Shown in pieces: positions 41,559 to 53,641 of a DNA stretch of 64,000 nucleotides. The position numbers and the translations under genes are program-made. Source of the stretch: Halopseudomonas pertucinogena (lineage in GTDB: Bacteria; Pseudomonadota; Gammaproteobacteria; Pseudomonadales; Pseudomonadaceae); NCBI RefSeq assembly GCF_014646575.1, contig NZ_BMNN01000002.1, positions 361,490 to 425,489 of the forward strand, given 5' to 3'. Position 1 is the first letter of the stretch; every line of letters begins with the position of its first letter. Below the pieces are notes generated by a model, which was not told the DNA's origin, made no database searches, and saw nothing but the letters and a program-made list of their open reading frames with translations.

Positions 41559-42321
41559 GCTCGCCGGCGTCCTCTGCGCTGATCACGAGGTCCGGCGCCG
41601 GGGGATTGGCGCGCTGTTGCAGACGCTTCTCACGGAGCTGCTCGATCACCTGCTCAAGGCGGGTTTCCCGGCTGGCGTCCACCAGACTGTGTTCAGCCTC
41701 GACCCGGCAACCGCCGGGCAGCAGCTGGTCATCCTCCAGCAGGCGCCAGCTTTCCTCATGGCGCTCGCGGATGGCCTTGACGGTGTCGAAGTCGGCGGGG
41801 TTGAGGTAGATGCGGATCTGCTCGGCGCCCATCGGCAACGCCTTGAGCGCGCCCCGCAGGACCTGGCGGATATGGCTGGAATCGGTGGTGAGCTCGCGCT
41901 GCACGACCTGCCGCACCATGGTTTCGACCAGCTCCAGCAGCATGTCCTCGATCTGTTCGTCCTGCTCGCGGATGGGCTCCATCAGATGGGAGAGTACCGA
42001 CTCCAGCTCGGCTACCCGCTCTTCGAGGCGGGCCCTGGCCTCCTGCTGGGCCTTGAGCTGGCCGGAATGAAAACCGTCGCGCTCGCCGGTGGCGAAGCCG
42101 TCGTTGTAGGCCTCCTCGCGGATCTGCTCCAGCTCCTCGATGGTGAAGGGCTTGACCTCGGGCTCCTCGGGCGGCTCCTCGACCGGTGCCGGCTCGGGTT
42201 CGGGCTCGGGCTCCTGGCGGGGCACATGGTGGCCCTCCGCATCGAAGCTGGGCAGGTCCCAGAGGTCGAAGGCGGACACCTGGTCGGCGCGGATCAGCTC
42301 ACTGTCTTTGTTATCGCTCAT
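41551..42321 (-). CDS. fliH: Flagellar assembly protein FliH
   Basis: 256 residues. A Glu/Pro-rich N-terminal segment ([19 protein letters not shown]), a central coiled coil ([36 protein letters not shown]), and a C-terminal V-ATPase-E-like domain that binds FliI. I start at ATG 42321 (MSDNKDSEL), with GGAAG six bases upstream. The frame stays open to 42426, but those 35 residues are translated REP sequence, so I reject them. Confidence 0.94.
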   Translation of the reverse strand: MSDNKDSELIRADQVSAFDLWDLPSFDAEGHHVPRQEPEPEPEPAPVEEPPEEPEVKPFTIEELEQIREEAYNDGFATGERDGFHSGQLKAQQEARARLEERVAELESVLSHLMEPIREQDEQIEDMLLELVETMVRQVVQRELTTDSSHIRQVLRGALKALPMGAEQIRIYLNPADFDTVKAIRERHEESWRLLEDDQLLPGGCRVEAEHSLVDASRETRLEQVIEQLREKRLQQRANPPAPDLVISAEDAGEHA

Positions 42322-42327
42322 GCTGTC

Positions 42328-42650
42328 TTCCATCCGTTCAGTACGGGCATCGGAGGGGCGGCCAATCGCCCCGGGGTCGGGGCTCCTACAGGTCGGGGGC
42401 CGGAACTTGCGACCTCTGCGCTCCATCGGTTCGGTACGGGCGTCGAGGGGCGGCCAATCGCCCCGAGGTCGGGGCTCCTACGGGTCGGGGGCCGGAACTT
42501 GTGCCGACCTCTGCCTTCCAGCGGTTCGGTACTGGCGTCGAGGAGCGGCCGATCGCCCCGGGGTCGGGGCTCCTACAGCGGAGTTTGCGGCGCGGCTTTC
42601 AGCTGTAGGAGCCGCGACCCCGCGGCGATTGGCGTGCAAAGCACGCCCCA
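42328..42650. repeat. REP cluster and 93-95 bp tandem triplication between fliG and fliH
   Basis: Three tandem units start at 42328, 42421 and 42516 (spacing 93 and 95), each holding an inverted REP hairpin at 42365-42390, 42457-42482 and 42552-42577. A fourth, direct REP is at 42605-42649. The unit starts with bases that lie just upstream of the fliH start, so the duplication copied part of the fliH leader. No gene is interrupted in 42322-42677. Confidence 0.85.
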
Positions 42651-42677
42651 GCCAAGCCACCACACCACCGCCCAGCC

Positions 42678-43694
42678 TCAGATCATCTCCTCCGACCCCT
42701 TGCCGCCAAGCACGATCTCACCGGCATCGGCCATGCGCCGGGCGATGGTGAGAATTTCCTTCTGCGCCGCTTCCACTTCGCTGATGCGCACCGGCCCCTT
42801 GGCTTCCAGGTCGTCCTGCAACAGTTCCGAGGCACGCTTGGACATGTTGCGGAAAATCTTCTCCTTGACCGCTTCGTCGGCGCCCTTGAGCGCTACCACC
42901 AGCACTTCGGTGGAGACCTCGCGCAACAGCGACTGAATGCCCCGATCGTCCACTTCCGCGAGGTTGTCGAAGACGAACATGAGGTCTTCAATCTTGTTCG
43001 ACAGGTCTTCGTCCAGCTCGCGTATCGATTCTATCAGCTGCGCCTCGGTGGAACTCTCCAGATAGTTCATGATGTCCGCCGTGCGCTTCACGCCGCCCAT
43101 GTTGGCGCGGGTGGTATTGGAGTTGCCGGCGAACTGCTTCTCCAGCACCTCGTTGAGCTCCTTCAGCGCCGAGGGCTGCACGGTGTTCAGCGCCGACACG
43201 CGCAGCAGCACGTCCAGACGAACCTTGTGGTCGAAATAGCCGAGTACCTCGGCGGCCATGTCCGGGTCGAGATAGGCCACCACAATGGCCTGGATCTGCG
43301 GATGCTCGTAGCGGATCACGTCCGCCACTGCCCGCGGCTCCATCCACTTCAGGCTGTCCAGCCCCGAGGTGCTGCCGCCCATGAGGATGCGGTCGACCAG
43401 GCTGTTGGCCTTGTCCTCGCCCAGCGCCTGGGTAAGCATGGTGCGGATGTAACCATCGGAACCGACGCCCAGCCCTGTCTGATCGCTGGCCACCTCGATG
43501 AAGTCGCCCATCACCTGCTGCACCTGGTCACGGTTCACCGCGCGCAGGCTGGCCATGGCGCTGCCGACCCGCTGCACTTCCTTCGGCCCCATGTGCCGGA
43601 GTACTGCGGCGGCATCCGATTCGCCGAGGCTGAGCAGGAAGATCGCCGCCTTGTCGAGCTTGGTCAGCTTCTGTGTACGCTTTTCATCACTCAT
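42678..43694 (-). CDS. fliG: Flagellar motor switch protein FliG
   Basis: 338 residues. KAAIFLLSLGESDAAAVLRHMGPKEVQRVGSAM at the N-terminus, the middle-domain EHPQ motif in RYEHPQIQAI, and the torque-generating C-terminal helix with FVFDNLAEVDDRGIQSLLREVSTEVLVVALKGAD. C-ring rotor protein. Overlaps fliF by 8 bases. fliH follows after the REP cluster. Confidence 0.98.
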   Translation of the reverse strand: MSDEKRTQKLTKLDKAAIFLLSLGESDAAAVLRHMGPKEVQRVGSAMASLRAVNRDQVQQVMGDFIEVASDQTGLGVGSDGYIRTMLTQALGEDKANSLVDRILMGGSTSGLDSLKWMEPRAVADVIRYEHPQIQAIVVAYLDPDMAAEVLGYFDHKVRLDVLLRVSALNTVQPSALKELNEVLEKQFAGNSNTTRANMGGVKRTADIMNYLESSTEAQLIESIRELDEDLSNKIEDLMFVFDNLAEVDDRGIQSLLREVSTEVLVVALKGADEAVKEKIFRNMSKRASELLQDDLEAKGPVRISEVEAAQKEILTIARRMADAGEIVLGGKGSEEMI

Positions 43695-45414
43695 CGGAAT
43701 TGATCCACTCCTTGACTACCTGGGCAACCCGGCCCGGGTCCTCGGCCAGCAAGCCCTTGATCGCATTGAGCTGCTGCTCGTAACCGGCACCCGGTGGCGG
43801 CAGCAGTACGGTGCTGCTCGCCGGGCCGGACAGGCTCACGGTATCGTCACGCAGGTCATCGGCCAGCAGCGGGTCTTCGCTCAGCGCCGGGTAGTTCTCG
43901 CTGTCCGTACTCTGGCGGCTGCCGCCGCCGATGCTCTTGAGCACCGGCCGCAGCACCCCGAAGACCAGCACCAGCACGAACAGGATACCCAGTATCTGCT
44001 TGGCGATATCCCAGAACCAGGGCTGGGTCCAGAAGGGTATCTCCGGTACCTCCATCTGCATGCCGTCGGCCGGCACGAAGGCACTGTTGACGACACTGAC
44101 GCTGTCACCCCGGGCCTGATCATACCCCACCGCGTCCCGTACCAGCTGAGTCAGATTGGCCAGCTCGGCCTCGCTCAGCGGCACGCGGGTGACCTCGCCG
44201 GTCTCCGGGTTCACTTCCTGGCGGTTATCCACCACCACCGCCACCGACAGCCTGGCCAGACGACCCTGCTGCTGGCGGGTGTAGCTGATCTTGCGGTCCA
44301 GTTCGAAGTTGCGGGTAGCCTGCTCGCGGGAATCCCGCGGCGGAGCAGCCACCACCGGCTCACCGGTCTCGGGGTCGATGACCTGCTCCGGCACCTGGGT
44401 CGTGCCCGGTGGCTGGTTGCTCAGGGCGCCGGGAATGCCGACCGGACCCTGCCCCGCGACGCGCTGCTCGGTCAGCACCTGCTCGCTGCGCAGGGCCGCT
44501 TCCGGGTTGAAGCTCTCAGCGGTGGACTCCATGGTGCTGAAGTCCACATCGGCGGACACTTCCGCCTTGTAGTTGCCGCTGCCCAGAACCGGCTGCAGGA
44601 TGCTGTGCACGCGGCGGGCATAGGTATCTTCGAGGCGGCGGGTATGGTCGAACTGACGCCCGGCGATGGTCAGCTCGTTGAGTTCGTCCTGATCGGACAG
44701 CAGGTTGCCGTGCTGGTCCACCACGGTGACCTGATCCTTGCTCAGCTCGGGCACGCTGGTCGCCACCAGATTGACGATGGCCATGACCTGCGCCGGCTCC
44801 AGGGTGCGACCGGCATACAGTTCGAGCAGAACCGAGGCGCTGGGCTTGCGGTCGTCCCGCACAAATACGGTGGAGCGCGGCATGGCGATATGCACCCGCG
44901 CTGCCTTGACGTTGTAGAGACTGGAAATGGTCCGCGCCATCTCGCCTTCGAGACCGCGGCGATACTGAGTGGCCTCCATGAACTGGCTGGTGCCCAGGCC
45001 GCGCTCGCGGTCGAGAATCTCGAACCCGACGTTGCCGTCACCCTGGACCACACCGGCACTGGCCAGACGCAGCCGCGCATCGGCCAGGTCCTCGGAGCGC
45101 ACCAGCAGCGCGCCGCTGTTGGGCTCGACCTTGTAGCGGATGCGGCTCTGCTGCAGCACCTCGACCACCTGGGCCGCATTGAGGTTCTCCATGCTGCCGT
45201 ACAGCGGACGGTATTCCGGCTGCTGGGACCAGAGCACCACGGCAAAACCGATCGCCACGCTTGCCGCCAGCCCGACCAGCAGGGCGAACTGCCGCATCAT
45301 CGGCAGCTTCGACAGATTCTCCAGAAAGCCCAGGCCAGGCAATGGCTTGCGTGGCGCGTCCGGGAGCGGCGCTTCCGGTCGGGTGGCGGGTGTGTTGGGA
45401 GTAGCAGCGTCCAT
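43687..45414 (-). CDS. fliF: Flagellar MS-ring protein FliF
   Basis: 575 residues. First TM near 35-60 (ALLVGLAASVAIGFAVVLW), ring-building motifs with YKVEPNSGALLVRSEDLADARLRLASAG, and the second TM near 450-470 (ILGILFVLVLVFGVLRPVL). The C-terminal cytoplasmic tail that binds FliG ends VAQVVKEWINSD. The ring is the assembly platform for the motor and export gate. Confidence 0.97.
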   Translation of the reverse strand: MDAATPNTPATRPEAPLPDAPRKPLPGLGFLENLSKLPMMRQFALLVGLAASVAIGFAVVLWSQQPEYRPLYGSMENLNAAQVVEVLQQSRIRYKVEPNSGALLVRSEDLADARLRLASAGVVQGDGNVGFEILDRERGLGTSQFMEATQYRRGLEGEMARTISSLYNVKAARVHIAMPRSTVFVRDDRKPSASVLLELYAGRTLEPAQVMAIVNLVATSVPELSKDQVTVVDQHGNLLSDQDELNELTIAGRQFDHTRRLEDTYARRVHSILQPVLGSGNYKAEVSADVDFSTMESTAESFNPEAALRSEQVLTEQRVAGQGPVGIPGALSNQPPGTTQVPEQVIDPETGEPVVAAPPRDSREQATRNFELDRKISYTRQQQGRLARLSVAVVVDNRQEVNPETGEVTRVPLSEAELANLTQLVRDAVGYDQARGDSVSVVNSAFVPADGMQMEVPEIPFWTQPWFWDIAKQILGILFVLVLVFGVLRPVLKSIGGGSRQSTDSENYPALSEDPLLADDLRDDTVSLSGPASSTVLLPPPGAGYEQQLNAIKGLLAEDPGRVAQVVKEWINSDE

Positions 45415-45460
45415 CAGGGGTTCCTCAATCAGCTACAGCGCGTCAGCTGGCCACCAGGGC

Positions 45461-45796
45461 TCAGATGGGCATCTTCATGATGTCTTCGTATGCGGTGATC
45501 AGCTTGTTGCGCACCTGGGTCATCGCCTGAAAGGCAACGCTGGACTTCTGCGACGCAACCATCACCTGCGCCAGGTCGATACCCGGCACCCCACGCTCGT
45601 AACCGTTCTGCAATTCACTGGTGGTCTGCTGCAATTCATTGACGCGGTTCACCGCCTGCTGAAGCAGATCGTCAAACGCCGGCCCCTTCGTCTCCTGCGG
45701 AGCGGTGGGCGCCACCGGCTGCGGGCGATTCATCGCCTCCACCTGCATGGCGCGCATCTGCAACATCAGACGATTGAACTCAACACCCTGTGTCAT
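45461..45796 (-). CDS. fliE: Flagellar hook-basal body protein FliE
   Basis: 111 residues from [18 protein letters not shown]. The C-terminal half [59 protein letters not shown] is nearly invariant in FliE. It joins the MS-ring to the rod. An ATG two codons earlier (45802) sits only two bases after the GGAG, so the second ATG with 7-base spacing is preferred. First gene of fliEFGHIJ. Confidence 0.95.
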   Translation of the reverse strand: MTQGVEFNRLMLQMRAMQVEAMNRPQPVAPTAPQETKGPAFDDLLQQAVNRVNELQQTTSELQNGYERGVPGIDLAQVMVASQKSSVAFQAMTQVRNKLITAYEDIMKMPI

Positions 45797-45852
45797 GAAC
45801 ATTCTCCAGGCCGTAAATATTTTGACGGCAAAAACGACTCTGCAGAATACTT

Positions 45853-45868
45853 AGCAAGTTTGGTGCCA
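45853..45868 (-). promoter_or_regulatory. Sigma-54 promoter for fliE operon
   Basis: Minus-strand TGGCACC-AAAC-TTGCT, a near-perfect -24/-12 element with 10 bases between GG and GC, 57 bases upstream of the fliE start and just downstream of fleR. Matches the known FleR/sigma-54 dependence of this operon in Pseudomonas. Confidence 0.85.
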
Positions 45869-45892
45869 GGTTGGGGCGGATCGATTTCCCCC

Positions 45893-47298
<1,406 letters not shown>

Positions 47299-47302
<4 letters not shown>

Positions 47303-48507
47303 ACCGCCTTACCTCCAACATTCCCTGACAGCACCGGCAACACCAGCTCCGCCCAGGTGCCCTGCCCCTGCCGGCTGCGCAGCATGAACGCGCCGCCATG
47401 GGCCTGGGCCACGGACTTCACCACCGACACACCCAGGCCGGTGCCCTGATCCCGGGTGGTGTAGAAAGGCTCGCCGATGTGCGCCAGCTCGGCGCGGCTC
47501 ATGCCGCGGCCGGCGTCCACCACACTGATGCTCAGCCGGTCCTCCTGCTGACGCAGAATCACCTTCAGCCGGGGCGCCGGCGCGCCGGCCTGAATGGCAT
47601 TCTCGATCAGGTTGAGCACAGCGCCGATCAGCGTTTCCTGATTGCACAGCAGGCGCAGGTCCGCTGGTGTGCGGTCATCCCAGCGGCAGTCGGCCCCGGC
47701 CTGCTCGATCAGCGTTTCCGCCTGCTGGCGCAGTTCGGCAAACAGCCTGCGGGCGGTGACCTGATTGTTCAGCGGCAGGTCGCCGCGGGCGAACATCAGC
47801 ATGTCGCGCACCTGCTGCTCGATGGTCTGCAGCCGGTCCTTGAGCCGGCAACTGAAGCGCTGGCGATGGGACGCAGCCAGCTCCGGCTGGTTCAGATGAC
47901 TGGCGTACAGCAGCGCGGCGGAAAGGGGTGTGCGAATCTGGTGGGCCAGCGAAGCGACCATGCGCCCCAGCGCCGACAGCCGCTCGTTACGCGCCAGCTG
48001 CGCCTGCAACTGACGGGTTTCAGTGAGATCGGTGAGCAGGATAATCTGGCCGGGCTCATCGCGCAGCGAACGGGTGGCAATGGAGACCCGACGGCCGCTG
48101 CGCAGGGAAACTTCATGGTAGTCGTCATCACGGGGGGCGAAGCGGTCACGGATCAGCTCGCGCCACAACTGGCCTTCGAGGGGTTCGCCGAGCAGGTCGC
48201 GGGCAACCGGATTGGCCTCGCGGACCACGCCGCGGCCATCAAGCACGATCACGCCACCGGGCAGCAGGTCCAGCAGGTTGCGCAGACGGTCGGCCAGGCC
48301 GGCCTTCTCCGCCAGCTCGCGGGTACGCTTGGCGCTGACCTCGGCCAGCTCCGCCTTGAGTTGGGCGACCTGTTGCTCCAGCAGTCCCTGCGACTCGCGC
48401 AACTGCTCGGACATGCGGCTGAACAGCGCGTAGGACTGTTCCAGATCCTGCTTGTCCTGGGGAAGGTCCGCAGGATCCTGCGGCAACGGTTGAGCGGTAA
48501 CGGCCAT
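47299..48507 (-). CDS. fleS: Flagellar sensor histidine kinase FleS
   Basis: 402 residues, cytosolic, no TM. An N-terminal coiled coil, a PAS domain with LLPGGVIVLDGRGVVREANPVARDLLG, the HisKA box LAHQIRTPLSAALLY (His near 188) and a C-terminal ATPase with DAGRGMSRAEL and GTGLGVSVVKSVA. Partner of FleR. The start has GGGAG upstream and a sigma-54 site 40-55 bases before it. Confidence 0.95.
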
Positions 48508-48546
48508 GGCAACTCCCTGATAAATACAACTACCGGGGAACCTTAA

Positions 48547-48562
48547 AGCAATGTCCGTACCA
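48547..48562 (-). promoter_or_regulatory. Sigma-54 promoter for fleSR
   Basis: Minus-strand TGGTACG-GACA-TTGCT with 10 bases between GG and GC, 40 bases before fleS. FleQ plus sigma-54 control of fleSR is established in P. aeruginosa. A nearby GGACATTGTCC palindrome just upstream might be an activator site, which is speculation. Confidence 0.75.
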
Positions 48563-48618
48563 CCAGGACAATGTCCTTAAAAATCAATAGGTTACATAAA
48601 TCCGGCGCAGACGAGCCG

Positions 48619-50073
<1,455 letters not shown>

Positions 50074-50100
<27 letters not shown>

Positions 50101-50202
50101 GCGTAGAACAGATCCTTGACTCGCGAAAAAGCGGGAAATAATGGCGTTAAGCCATACTACATTCTTGAAGCCTAAGGTAGAGACAATGACTGCCTGAGTC
50201 AA
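50074..50202 (-). promoter_or_regulatory. Weak sigma-70-like promoter candidate upstream of fleQ
   Basis: On the minus strand TTGACT (50197-50202) is followed after 17 bases by TACCTT (50174-50179); the -10 is poor. It lies about 75 bases before the fleQ start, in the 207-base fleQ-fliT gap, which otherwise shows no clear element. Confidence 0.3.
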
Positions 50203-50307
50203 ATAGTTGGCGCGCTTTTTACCTGCAGCCGGTCTGATATTTGAAAGGGTGATGGAACTTTATCAGCAAAACAGGGTCGCGGCCGCACATCTGGCGCGCG
50301 CCTCGGC

Positions 50308-50604
50308 TCAGCTGAACATCTGATAGACCTTCGCGCCCTGCTTGCTGCGCTGCACGTTCTGCAGCTCCTCGGCCAGCTTGCCCTGCACGGCCTGACACAG
50401 GCCGATGACTTCCTGATAGGTGGCGGAAAGCGAGCTCAGCACCTCGGCCAGCTCGGCCTCGTTGCGATCCGGCTCGGCCATGGCAGTCTGCACCAGCGCG
50501 CGACAGAGATGGTCGAGCTCGCCCACCTGCTGCCAGTCGCCCGCCTGCACGGCGGCAATCAGCATGCGGTGCGTGTCCTGCAATTGTTCTACGGCAACGG
50601 CCAT
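50308..50604 (-). CDS. fliT: FliT-like flagellar chaperone
   Basis: 98 residues, all helical: MAVAVEQLQDTHRMLIAAVQAGDW then LAEVLSSLSATYQEVIGLCQAVQGKLAEELQ. Position right after fliS and before fleQ, together with size, fits the FliT/FleP-type protein encoded here in Pseudomonas. Start at ATG 50604; the longer frame overlaps fliS. FliT chaperones the cap protein FliD in enterics; function in this lineage is inferred. Confidence 0.7.
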   Translation of the reverse strand: MAVAVEQLQDTHRMLIAAVQAGDWQQVGELDHLCRALVQTAMAEPDRNEAELAEVLSSLSATYQEVIGLCQAVQGKLAEELQNVQRSKQGAKVYQMFS

Positions 50605-50623
50605 GGTTCGGACTCCTCGCATC

Positions 50624-51001
50624 TCAGGGGCGGATCGCATCCCAGCCCAGCTTGATTTCACGCAATGTGCCTGCCACCTCATCCAGCATGGCCGGGTCAT
50701 TCTGCAGATTGGCCAGACTCAGACGCTGCTGCATGAAAGCGTAGAGGTTATCCAGATTGGCAGCCATCTCGCCACCCTTTTCCCTGTCCAGGCCATCACG
50801 CAGCCCGCCGATAATCCCCATCGCCTTGCCGATCAGCTCGCCCTTGAGCGCGATATTACCATGCTCCATCGCACCCCTGGCCTGAGCAATCCGCTGCAAC
50901 CCGCCCTCCATCAGCATCTGGATCAACCGATGCGGGTCAGCCTCGCTGACCTGAGCGTGGACACTGACCGTCTGGTACTGCTTCATTGCGTAGGCATTCA
51001 T
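50624..51001 (-). CDS. fliS: Flagellin export chaperone FliS, copy 1
   Basis: 125 residues, MNAYAMKQYQTVSVHAQVSEADPHRLIQMLMEGGLQRIAQARGAM onward; the MLMEGGLQRI helix and GGEMAANLDNLYAFMQQRL are FliS signatures. Binds the flagellin C-terminus and prevents premature assembly. Start at ATG 51001; ten further upstream codons are open but unsupported. A FliA-type -10 lies 40 bases upstream. Confidence 0.93.
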   Translation of the reverse strand: MNAYAMKQYQTVSVHAQVSEADPHRLIQMLMEGGLQRIAQARGAMEHGNIALKGELIGKAMGIIGGLRDGLDREKGGEMAANLDNLYAFMQQRLSLANLQNDPAMLDEVAGTLREIKLGWDAIRP

Positions 51002-51040
51002 TGGGACACCGATCCTGAACAAGTGTTGCACATGATTCAG

Positions 51041-51067
51041 TTATCGGCAGAGGAAAGAAAACTTGAG
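51041..51067 (-). promoter_or_regulatory. FliA (sigma-28) promoter candidate for fliS1-fliT
   Basis: Minus-strand GCCGATAA (51041-51048) is a perfect -10. Upstream the sequence reads CTCAAGTTTT (about 51058-51067), similar to the TCAAG-type -35 reported for Pseudomonas FliA, though not the enteric TAAA at exact spacing. The start codon of fliS1 follows 40 bases later. Confidence 0.5.
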
Positions 51068-51135
51068 GATCAAATTGAATACAAACTCGGAAGGCTGCGC
51101 CCACCGCTGAGAATGCCGAGCCACCCCCTGGGAAT

Positions 51136-51260
51136 GTCGAGTTCCATCTCGACAAAGCAGGCCGCGCGAAGCACCTACAAACCCGCCCCCGGGAATGTCG
51201 AGTTCCACCTCGACACAATGTGCCAGCTACTACCCCAGCTGGCCGAGATGGAACTCGGCC
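51136..51260. repeat. Three hairpins related to the 3803-4225 array
   Basis: Three palindromes with six-base loops: GTCGAG-TTCCAT-CTCGAC (51136-51153), GTCGAG-TTCCAC-CTCGAC (51197-51214) and GGCCGAG-ATGGAA-CTCGGCC (51241-51260). Stems and loops match those of the tandem array near ispF. They fill the gap between the two fliS copies, where no gene is seen. Confidence 0.75.
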
Positions 51261-51294
51261 CTCCCCAGTCCTCCCGGCCCTCCCAGCTCAGCCG

Positions 51295-51663
51295 CTACCT
51301 GGGCTCGATAGCGTCCCACCCTTCCTTGATCTCTTCCAGCAGCTGCTGCACTTCCTCCAGCGAGCGCGGCGTATCATCCAGCGCCACCCCCGCCAGCTTG
51401 CGGGTCATGTAGTCGTACAGCCCATCCAGATTCTCGGCAATCTCCCCACCCAGCTCCCGGTCCAGCGACGCCTGCAGCGCACCGATGATGCTGATGGTAC
51501 TGCTCACCGCCGTACCCCGACGCTCGGCATTGCCGGTCGCCTGGGCATGGCGCGCCAGCTTCAGGCGCTCTATGGCACCATTGAGCAGCAACTGCACCGC
51601 GCGGTACTGGGAAACTTCCTGGGCCAGGTTGACCTGCTTGTACGTGTCAATGGGGCTTTTCAT
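51295..51663 (-). CDS. fliS: Second FliS-like chaperone, copy 2
   Basis: 122 residues with the FliS pattern: [27 protein letters not shown], then [37 protein letters not shown] and WDAIEPR. It shares the fold signature with copy 1 but is clearly divergent, so this is an old duplication or a gain, not a recent copy. It begins 3 bases after the fliD stop and is probably cotranscribed with fliD. Whether it binds the same flagellin is unknown. Confidence 0.88.
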   Translation of the reverse strand: MKSPIDTYKQVNLAQEVSQYRAVQLLLNGAIERLKLARHAQATGNAERRGTAVSSTISIIGALQASLDRELGGEIAENLDGLYDYMTRKLAGVALDDTPRSLEEVQQLLEEIKEGWDAIEPR

Positions 51664-51666
51664 GGG

Positions 51667-53094
51667 TTATTTACTCTGTTTTACGACGCCAGGCAGGCTT
51701 TCCAGCACGCCGGTCAGATAGTTACTGGTGCCCATCAGCTGGCCAACCATCGAATCCATAGCATTGAACTGAGCCAGCAAGCGGGCTTCCAGCGAGGCCG
51801 TACGCCGTTCCAGCGCCTCACGCTGATCGCGCACGTCGGCAATCGTGCTCTGCAATGCGGTGTTGCGGTTGTCCAGCAGGCCACCTGTCTGGGTATAGGG
51901 TTTCACCCGGCTTTCCAGGCGGGCCATCAAACCGTTCTCACCCGCAAAAAAGGTGCTCAGCTTATCGGTCCCGTTTTCCAGTACCTTATCGAGCTTGGCA
52001 GCATCAAGCTTGAGCGAACCGTCGCGCTCAGTGGTAATGCCCAGATCCGCCAGAATACGAATCTCTCCATCGGACGGACTACTCAATTCGCTGCGAACGC
52101 CATTGGTGAAACTGCGCACTGACGCATCACCCACCAAAGCACCGGTAGACGGTGCCCCCTCTCCGGCGCCGGGAGTTACCTTGGTCAGCGAGCCGATAGT
52201 GCGCATCAGCTGGTTATAGCTATCAACGAACTCCGTGACTGAGCTTTTTACCGCATCCAGGTCTTCGCTGACGGTCAGGGCAAGTTTCTTGCCCGCAGCC
52301 TGATCATCAGGGCTTTGCGCAGCATTCAGTGTGAGCGAAACGCCTTCGATAGCACCCTCGATCGTATTACTCGCACTGCTCATCACGATGCCGTCGATGG
52401 AAAATCGCGCGTCACTGGCGGCGGTAAGCATACGGGGCGCGCGGTCCCCGTCTGGCGCAGCGGCCGAAGCAGGAAACTCGAGCACAGCCAGGCCTTCGGA
52501 GCCAGTGGCGGCTACGCTGATATCCTTACCTGCTCCCGTAGCGGTGGAATTCAATACCAGGCGCGACCCGCCGGCGCCCCCGGGATCGGTGACGATGGTT
52601 GCACTCAGGCCATTTTCTTTCCCGGCCGCATTGATCGCATCGCGGATGTCAGCAAGCGTATCCTTGCCTTCGGCAATTTCCACATCCAGGCTTTCGTCGC
52701 CGATCTTAATATTCAGCGTACCGGTGCCTATCACCGTATCGGCACTATCTACCCCGGCCAGCGATACCTTGCTGCCCTGGGCCAATCCCAACACCTGGAT
52801 GTCGTACTTGCCAGCCACGGATCTGGAGCCGGCGGTGACCGTAAATATGGACTCGTCAGCGGACACAGCAGCACGCTGCTGATAGAGCGATGCACTGTTA
52901 AGCTTTTTCAACGCCGTTTCGAAGGAAGACAGAGCACTCTTGAACTGCCCAATGGCGGATATCTTGGTGTTAGTCGTACGCTCGAGCCGGTTGAGCTGAC
53001 TCTCCTTCGGAGCCTTCTCCGCATCGACCAGCGCATCGACCATGGCCCGGATATCCATGCCGGATCCAAGACCACCTATTCCACCTATTGCCAT
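51667..53094 (-). CDS. fliD: Flagellar filament cap protein FliD
   Basis: 475 residues. N-terminal D0 segment (IGGIGGLGSGMDIRAMVDALVDAEKAPKESQLNRLER...), a variable middle, and the C-terminal D0/D1 coiled coil RDQREALERRTASLEARLLAQFNAMDSMVGQLMGTSNYL. The cap helps insert flagellin. In P. aeruginosa the cap also binds mucin; nothing here shows that. Transcribed after flaG. Confidence 0.94.
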   Translation of the reverse strand: MAIGGIGGLGSGMDIRAMVDALVDAEKAPKESQLNRLERTTNTKISAIGQFKSALSSFETALKKLNSASLYQQRAAVSADESIFTVTAGSRSVAGKYDIQVLGLAQGSKVSLAGVDSADTVIGTGTLNIKIGDESLDVEIAEGKDTLADIRDAINAAGKENGLSATIVTDPGGAGGSRLVLNSTATGAGKDISVAATGSEGLAVLEFPASAAAPDGDRAPRMLTAASDARFSIDGIVMSSASNTIEGAIEGVSLTLNAAQSPDDQAAGKKLALTVSEDLDAVKSSVTEFVDSYNQLMRTIGSLTKVTPGAGEGAPSTGALVGDASVRSFTNGVRSELSSPSDGEIRILADLGITTERDGSLKLDAAKLDKVLENGTDKLSTFFAGENGLMARLESRVKPYTQTGGLLDNRNTALQSTIADVRDQREALERRTASLEARLLAQFNAMDSMVGQLMGTSNYLTGVLESLPGVVKQSK

Positions 53095-53180
53095 TTCTGC
53101 CTCCCCAACCGGTTTATTGACGGTCTGGCGTCTGAATCGAAAGTGTCAGAGATAAAGCAAAAACCGAGCCAGGCCTGCCT

Positions 53181-53570
53181 TCACGCCTCTGTCTTGAACA
53201 GCAGGCTGCGGGCATCCGACAAATGCGCCGCGAGCTCCAGTGCCTCGTCAGATGGAATTTGCCGGATAACGTCGCCTGTGGCGCGGTCTGTCACGCTGAC
53301 CACTACACGACCACTGTCATCATCCAGCTTGAAAGCAATATCTCTATCGGCGGCCTGGGCGACCTCATTCATCTCACTCACAGCCGCCTCCAGTTCAGCC
53401 CGAACAGGCTCGGCGGGCTGCCGCTGCGTCAAAATACCATCATCCACCCGCGGCTCATCTGAACTCATAGCCGAAGTGGCCGCGGGCTGCGCCTTGGCGT
53501 CCGTCGCCTGCGTACGATTAACACCCGAATACCGAACCAACTCGGTCGAGCCAGGTATACGCGTTTCCAT
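53181..53570 (-). CDS. flaG: FlaG family flagellar protein
   Basis: 129 residues. A variable N-terminus is followed by the FlaG domain: AVSEMNEVAQAADRDIAFKLDDDSGRVVVSVTDRATGDVIRQIPSDEALELA, the typical RVVVSVxDxxTGDVIRQIP stretch. Lies between fliC and fliD as in Pseudomonas. Role is loosely linked to filament length. Confidence 0.92.
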   Translation of the reverse strand: METRIPGSTELVRYSGVNRTQATDAKAQPAATSAMSSDEPRVDDGILTQRQPAEPVRAELEAAVSEMNEVAQAADRDIAFKLDDDSGRVVVSVTDRATGDVIRQIPSDEALELAAHLSDARSLLFKTEA

Positions 53571-53641
53571 AATCTATGCCTCGCAAACGACAACGCGGAG
53601 AGAAGATTGCTCTTCCCCCCGCTTATCGACCACTGGCTATA

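Noticed and set aside
42322..42426. N-terminal extension of FliH by 35 residues
   Set aside because: It is translated REP sequence; ATG 42321 has a good ribosome site and the normal FliH start.
50101..50202. N-terminal extension of FleQ by 34 residues
   Set aside because: FleQ homologues start close to the LLIDD strand, and the extension overlaps the probable promoter region.
53095..53180. GTCAATAAA before fliD as a FleQ box
   Set aside because: Only half of the remembered FleQ consensus is present, which is easily met by chance.
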